Part shown: one piece after another, positions 59,539 through 64,000 of the stretch
Position numbering within the stretch: the stretch's first letter is position 1
Layout of the letters: each line of letters starts with the position of its first letter
DNA from: Ktedonobacteria bacterium
GTDB lineage: Bacteria > Chloroflexota > Ktedonobacteria > Ktedonobacterales > JACDGC01
NCBI GenBank assembly: GCA_027459705.1
Contig: DAIDHM010000201.1
Location: 1 to 64,000, forward strand
DNA length: 64,000 bases
Reading direction: 5' to 3'
Made by a program: the position numbers and the translations under genes
The notes under the pieces: model-generated
Database searches by the model: none
What the model was told of the DNA's origin: nothing
The model's input: the letters and a program-made list of their open reading frames with translations, nothing else

Positions 59539-61302
59539 GTGGCTGACCAATCCTTGACTCCCGAACCTCTCGCGGTACCCTACCCCTGGATCGCCCATTA
59601 TGATCAGGGCGTTACCGCGACGGTGAACATCCCCCCCGTGCCTCTGCCCACGTTACTCTCCGAGGCGGCCAGCCGTTGTGGTCAGCGCGACGCGCTCATT
59701 TTTTATGGCAACCGTATCAATTTTTTGCAATTGGAACTGGCTGCTGATCGCTTTGCGCGCGCATTGATGCGCCTGGGCATCAATGCTGGAGACCGCGTGG
59801 CAATCTGTTTGCCCAATGTGCCGCAATTCCCCATCGCCTTCTATGGCGTCCTGAAGGCCGGGGCGATCGCGGTGCCAACCAACCCGCTGTATACTCCACA
59901 TGAGATGCGCCACCAACTCAACGATTCGGGGGCGCGAGCCATCGTGATCCTGGATTCGCTGTATCCAACTCTGGAGGCGATCCGCGGCGAAACCGTCATC
60001 GAACATATCATCCTGACGGATATCGCCAGTTATCTCCCGTTTCCGCTGGCGACCCTCTATCCTATCAAGGAAGCGCGAGAGCGCCATGGCAAACCAGGGT
60101 TCGAGAAGCGCCAGGTCAAGGATGATCCCCAGGTGAAGTTTCTCAGCGATTTGCTGGGGAAACATGCGGGGAAGCACGGTGGCTACGAGCTCATTGATCT
60201 CCCGCCGCCGGCTGACCCCGACGATATTGCCATCTTGCAATATACCGGTGGGACGACCGGCCTCGCCAAGGGCGCCATGTTGACCCATCGCAACCTGGTG
60301 TCCAACGCCATCCAGAGCGCGGTCTGGACCGGGATGGAACGCTTTTCGTCCCACATCACCCTGGCGGCCGCGCCATTCTTCCATGTCTATGGGCTGACGA
60401 TTGGGCTGAATCTCTCGATCTATAACGGCTCAACTATGGTGCTCATGCCGCGCTTTATCCCACGCGATGTCCTCAAGGCCATCGAGACCTATCACCCCGA
60501 TGTTTTCCCGGGCATCCCGACGATGTATATGGCGATTGCGCGGGAGATCGAGAAGCGGGGGCGTGGGGATATACGTTCGGTGCGTGTCTGTCTCAGCGGC
60601 GCGGCCCCCCTGTTGCATGAGGTGCAGGAACGCTTCGAGAAACTCTCTGGCGCGCGGCTCGTCGAAGGCTATGGGCTGACGGAGTCCAGTCCGGTGACGC
60701 ATTGCAATCCTCTCTGGGGTGACCGGCGGATCGGTACGATTGGCGTCCCTTTCCCCAGCACCGAGGCGCGCATTCTCGATCCCCAGAGCTGGGAGCCGCT
60801 ACCTGCAGGTGAGCGCGGTGAGATTGCCGTGCGCGGCCCACAGGTGATGCGCGGGTACTGGAAGCGGCCCGACGAGACAGCCAAGGTGTTGCATGAGGGC
60901 TGGTTGCGGACCGGTGATATCGGGTATATGGATGCCGATGGCTACTTTACCATCGTCGATCGCGCCAAGGACCTCATTATTGCTGGGGGCTACAATATCT
61001 ATCCGCGTGAAGTGGAAGAGGTGTTGGTGCGCCACCCCGCCATTCAAGAAGCGGTGGTCGTCGGCATCCCCGATGCCTATCGCGGCGAGACCGTTCGCGC
61101 GTATATTGTGCTCAAGGATGGGATGCACGCGACATCTGACGAGATCATCCAGTTCGCCAAGCAAGAACTGGCGATCTACAAGGTGCCCAAACAAGTCGTC
61201 TTCCGGACGGAACTGCCCAAGACGTTGGTAGGCAAGGTCTTGCGGCGTGCTTTACGCGAGGAGGCTCTCGCGGAGAGTGGTCACGCCATCAAAACCGCCT
61301 GA
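59539..61302 (+). CDS. Long-chain acyl-CoA synthetase (AMP-binding, GTG start)
   Basis: ILQYTGGTTGLAKGAMLTHRNLVSNA, VEGYGLTESSPVTHCNP, GWLRTGDIGYMDADGYFTIVDRAKDLIIAGGYNIYPREVEEVL. Confidence 0.95.
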   Translation: MADQSLTPEPLAVPYPWIAHYDQGVTATVNIPPVPLPTLLSEAASRCGQRDALIFYGNRINFLQLELAADRFARALMRLGINAGDRVAICLPNVPQFPIAFYGVLKAGAIAVPTNPLYTPHEMRHQLNDSGARAIVILDSLYPTLEAIRGETVIEHIILTDIASYLPFPLATLYPIKEARERHGKPGFEKRQVKDDPQVKFLSDLLGKHAGKHGGYELIDLPPPADPDDIAILQYTGGTTGLAKGAMLTHRNLVSNAIQSAVWTGMERFSSHITLAAAPFFHVYGLTIGLNLSIYNGSTMVLMPRFIPRDVLKAIETYHPDVFPGIPTMYMAIAREIEKRGRGDIRSVRVCLSGAAPLLHEVQERFEKLSGARLVEGYGLTESSPVTHCNPLWGDRRIGTIGVPFPSTEARILDPQSWEPLPAGERGEIAVRGPQVMRGYWKRPDETAKVLHEGWLRTGDIGYMDADGYFTIVDRAKDLIIAGGYNIYPREVEEVLVRHPAIQEAVVVGIPDAYRGETVRAYIVLKDGMHATSDEIIQFAKQELAIYKVPKQVVFRTELPKTLVGKVLRRALREEALAESGHAIKTA

Positions 61303-61430
61303 GACGACTCGAGGGAGTATCTGACGTATCCATCACCGCCAGGAACTGGCGGCCCTGACCATGGCAAGGACCTCCACGGGCGAGGTACTTTGAAAAGTTT
61401 GCGTGATAGCGACAAAGGAGCATGTTCAAC

Positions 61431-63212
61431 ATGGCGACCGAAGTGCGCCCCATCGTTGGTGGCGGTTTCCTTGTGACCCCAGTGACGGAGACCCAGTTCT
61501 TCACAGTCGATCAATTTGATGCGGAGCAGCGTGAAGTGCGCCGCACAGCGCGACAGTTTGTCGAGACCGAAGTGCTCCCCAAGGCTGATGCCATCGATCA
61601 TCAGGAGCCAGGGCTTTTGCGGACGTTGCTGCGCCGCGCGGGCGAGCTGGGCTTGCTGGGTGTCGACGTCCCCGATGCCCACGGCGGCCTGGATCTCGGC
61701 CTGGTGTATAGCGGCATTGTCGGTTCTGAGCTGGCGGCAGAGGGATCGTTCGCGGTCTGCTTTGGTACTCAGACTTCCATTGGCCTGCTCCCTATCGTCT
61801 ATTACGGCAACGCGGATCAACAGGCGCGGTTCTTGCCGAAGATGGTCACCGGTGAGATGGTCAGTTGCTACATGTTGACCGAGCCAGGTGTTGGCTCGGA
61901 CGCGATGGGCATCAAGACGCGCGCTGAGCTTGCCCCAGATGGCACACACTACATTCTCAATGGCGCGAAACAGTGGATCTCGAATGGCGGCATCGCGGAT
62001 ATCGGCATTGCTTTCGCCAAGATTGACGATGTCAAATTCACGGCCTTCATCGTCGATATGCATGCTCCGGGAGTGCGCCTCAGCCCCGAAGAGAAGAAGA
62101 TGGGCATCAAAGGCTCCTCGACGCGCGCCGTCTTCTTCGAGAATGTGCAGGTGCCGGTGGAGAATGTCCTGGGAGAGATTGGCAAGGGCCATAAGATCGC
62201 CTTCAACATCCTCAATATTGGTCGCCTCAAGTTGAGCATGGGCGTCAGTGGTCCGCGCGCGGCCTTGAAGGGCGCGACGGAGTTTGCCAAGACGCGCAAA
62301 GCTTTTGGCAAATCGATCGGCCAATTCGGCATGATCCAGATGAAGCTGGCTGGCATGGCCGCGGAAACCTACGCCGTTGAGTCGATGGGATTCCGCATCG
62401 CGGGCTATATCGAAGATGCGCGCGCTGCGGCGGGGTCGGACCACCAGGCGCAGATGGCGGCGATTGAAGAGTTCGCGATCGAAGCCTCGCTGGGCAAGGT
62501 CTTTGGCACCGAGGCGACCGGGCGTGTCGTCGATGACGGTGTGCAGATCTTTGGCGGCAATGGATTCATGCAGGAATATCCCATTGAGAAGGCCTATCGC
62601 GACGCGCGCATCACGCGTATCTTCGAGGGCACCAACGAGATCAACCGTATGCTGGCGGCCGGGAAACTCTTCGAGCGCGTCATGGCCAACAAGATCGATC
62701 TCTTTGGCGCTTTTAATGCCGCTGATCCCGAGATTCAGCAGGGCGCCGCGCCGGACTTCACGGTGGGGTCCAGTGTTCCTTCCGCGCTCCGTTCGGCTGT
62801 CAATGTCGTCGAGAGCCTGAAACGCGCTGCGATCTATACGGCCATGAAGGCTTCGATGAAGTACGTCGCCAATATTCGCGATGAGCAAGAGTATCTCTCC
62901 AACACCGCGGACATGATGCTCGGGATCTTCGCAATGGATAGTGCCGTTGGGCGCGCCTTGATGGCAGCGCGCGCCAATAATCCCCAGGCAGGCACACAGG
63001 CATTGCTCGCCAATGAGGTGGTCTATCGCCAGTTGCCCGGCGTACGCGCGGCGATGGAACATATCGTCGAAGCGGCGTTCACCGGCGCAGATCGCGCCAA
63101 CGAATTAAAGGTGTTACGCGCCTATGTCGCTGACCTGGATGTGAGCGGGACAGAGCTTTCGCGCGCACTCGCCGCGCTCGTCCTGGAGCAGGGTGGCTAT
63201 CCGTTAGACTGA
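61431..63212 (+). CDS. Acyl-CoA dehydrogenase
   Basis: SCYMLTEPGVGSDAMGIKTRAEL, NGAKQWISNGGIADIGIAFAK, QIFGGNGFMQEYPIEKAYRDARITRIFEGTNEINRMLAA. Confidence 0.95.
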   Translation: MATEVRPIVGGGFLVTPVTETQFFTVDQFDAEQREVRRTARQFVETEVLPKADAIDHQEPGLLRTLLRRAGELGLLGVDVPDAHGGLDLGLVYSGIVGSELAAEGSFAVCFGTQTSIGLLPIVYYGNADQQARFLPKMVTGEMVSCYMLTEPGVGSDAMGIKTRAELAPDGTHYILNGAKQWISNGGIADIGIAFAKIDDVKFTAFIVDMHAPGVRLSPEEKKMGIKGSSTRAVFFENVQVPVENVLGEIGKGHKIAFNILNIGRLKLSMGVSGPRAALKGATEFAKTRKAFGKSIGQFGMIQMKLAGMAAETYAVESMGFRIAGYIEDARAAAGSDHQAQMAAIEEFAIEASLGKVFGTEATGRVVDDGVQIFGGNGFMQEYPIEKAYRDARITRIFEGTNEINRMLAAGKLFERVMANKIDLFGAFNAADPEIQQGAAPDFTVGSSVPSALRSAVNVVESLKRAAIYTAMKASMKYVANIRDEQEYLSNTADMMLGIFAMDSAVGRALMAARANNPQAGTQALLANEVVYRQLPGVRAAMEHIVEAAFTGADRANELKVLRAYVADLDVSGTELSRALAALVLEQGGYPLD

Positions 63213-63327
63213 GAAACCGGTCGCCGTCGGCCATCCCCTATCACGCGGATGGCTGGCGGCGTGGTGTGTCACTGAGGTCCGGGGAACTGAGCCACCCGGA
63301 GTTGAGACAAGAGGAGAACGCTATTCC

Positions 63328-64000
63328 ATGCCAGAAGCAGTGATTGTGAGCGCCGTGCGCACGCCGATTGGCCGTGCCGCGAAGGGCTCGTTGCGCGAGG
63401 TACGCGCCGATGATCTGGCCGCGATCGCGGTCCGCGCCGCCGTGGAGCGCGCGAAGGTTGATCCGGCGCTGATCGAAGATCTCATTCTGGGGTGCGCCTT
63501 CCCCGAAGGCGAGCAGGGCATGAATGTGGCGCGGCTGGTGGTCGGCCTGGCGGGCCTGCCGATCTCTGTGCCAGCGGTGACGGTCAACCGCTTCTGTGCC
63601 TCCAGCTTGACCGCCTTCAATATGGCGGCGCAGGCCATCATGGTGGGCCAGGGTGAGGTGATGGTCGCGGGCGGCGTCGAGGCGATGTCGCGCGTGCCGA
63701 TGGGGGGATTCAACCCCAGCTTCAATCCGAAACTCTACGAGAATCCCGTTGGTGTCGAATTATGTGGCCTTCCGGGGCAGAAGACGACCGAGTTCGAGCA
63801 GTCGTACATCCCCATGGGTATGACGGCCGAGAATCTGGCACAGCGCTACTCTATCTCACGCGAGGAGCAAGACCGGTACGCCCTGCGCAGCCATCGCAAT
63901 GCGATTGCCGCCATTGATAATGGCGTCTTTGCCAAAGAAATTGTGCCGGTGACACTGCCGAATGGCGAGACGGTCACTCTTGACGATGGCCCGCGCCGCG
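63328..64000 (+). CDS. Acetyl-CoA C-acyltransferase (thiolase), 3' truncated by window
   Basis: MPEAVIVSAVRTPIGRAAKGSL, TVNRFCASSLTAFNMAAQAIMVGQGEVMVAGGVEAMSRVPMGG; read manually because the frame runs off the window. Confidence 0.95.
   Translation, partial: MPEAVIVSAVRTPIGRAAKGSLREVRADDLAAIAVRAAVERAKVDPALIEDLILGCAFPEGEQGMNVARLVVGLAGLPISVPAVTVNRFCASSLTAFNMAAQAIMVGQGEVMVAGGVEAMSRVPMGGFNPSFNPKLYENPVGVELCGLPGQKTTEFEQSYIPMGMTAENLAQRYSISREEQDRYALRSHRNAIAAIDNGVFAKEIVPVTLPNGETVTLDDGPRR

Noticed and set aside
61281-63062. 593-aa - strand ORF
   Set aside because: Exact antisense of the acyl-CoA dehydrogenase; an open antisense frame from codon bias.

Overview
This 64 kb window reads as an ordinary chromosomal segment, mostly on the + strand. 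RHS style, ribosomal protein features and gene content suggest a Chloroflexota-like (Ktedonobacteria/Thermomicrobia type) bacterium; that assignment is inference, with no search run. Contents in order: (i) 1-3150, the 3' end of an rhs/YD-repeat locus with two nearly identical RHS core tips, two different AT-rich C-terminal tails, a small multi-TM ORF after each tail, and a third RHS remnant, resembling a Rhs-CT/immunity cassette array; (ii) HAD phosphatase, ispD, NAD-dependent epimerase, a PAS/GAF/GGDEF/HD-GYP protein, the gcvT-gcvH-gcvPA-gcvPB operon, a PPOX-like flavoprotein and a kinase-like protein; (iii) nuoM-nuoN, a Fur-family regulator, an Rpn/PD-(D/E)XK-like protein, and a ferric-reductase-like / ApbE / 2Fe-2S flavin oxidoreductase cluster; (iv) tsaD, mdh, a GNAT-methyltransferase fusion and a VOC dioxygenase behind a 41-bp palindrome; (v) 31.3-55.3 kb, the str/S10/spc/alpha ribosomal protein superoperon (rpsL to rpsI, including an untracked rpmJ), in which several r-proteins carry large insertions or disordered tails (S3 and S5 RGG-type tails, L17 and L3 insertions, L29 acidic tail); (vi) SDR, zinc ribbon, xseB, GNAT, RidA, small uncharacterised proteins, and a fadD / acyl-CoA dehydrogenase / thiolase beta-oxidation cluster running off the end. 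The best candidates for something undescribed are the RHS tip array with membrane-type partners and the paired RGG tails on S3 and S5. No CRISPR array, tRNA, rRNA or IS element was recognised.
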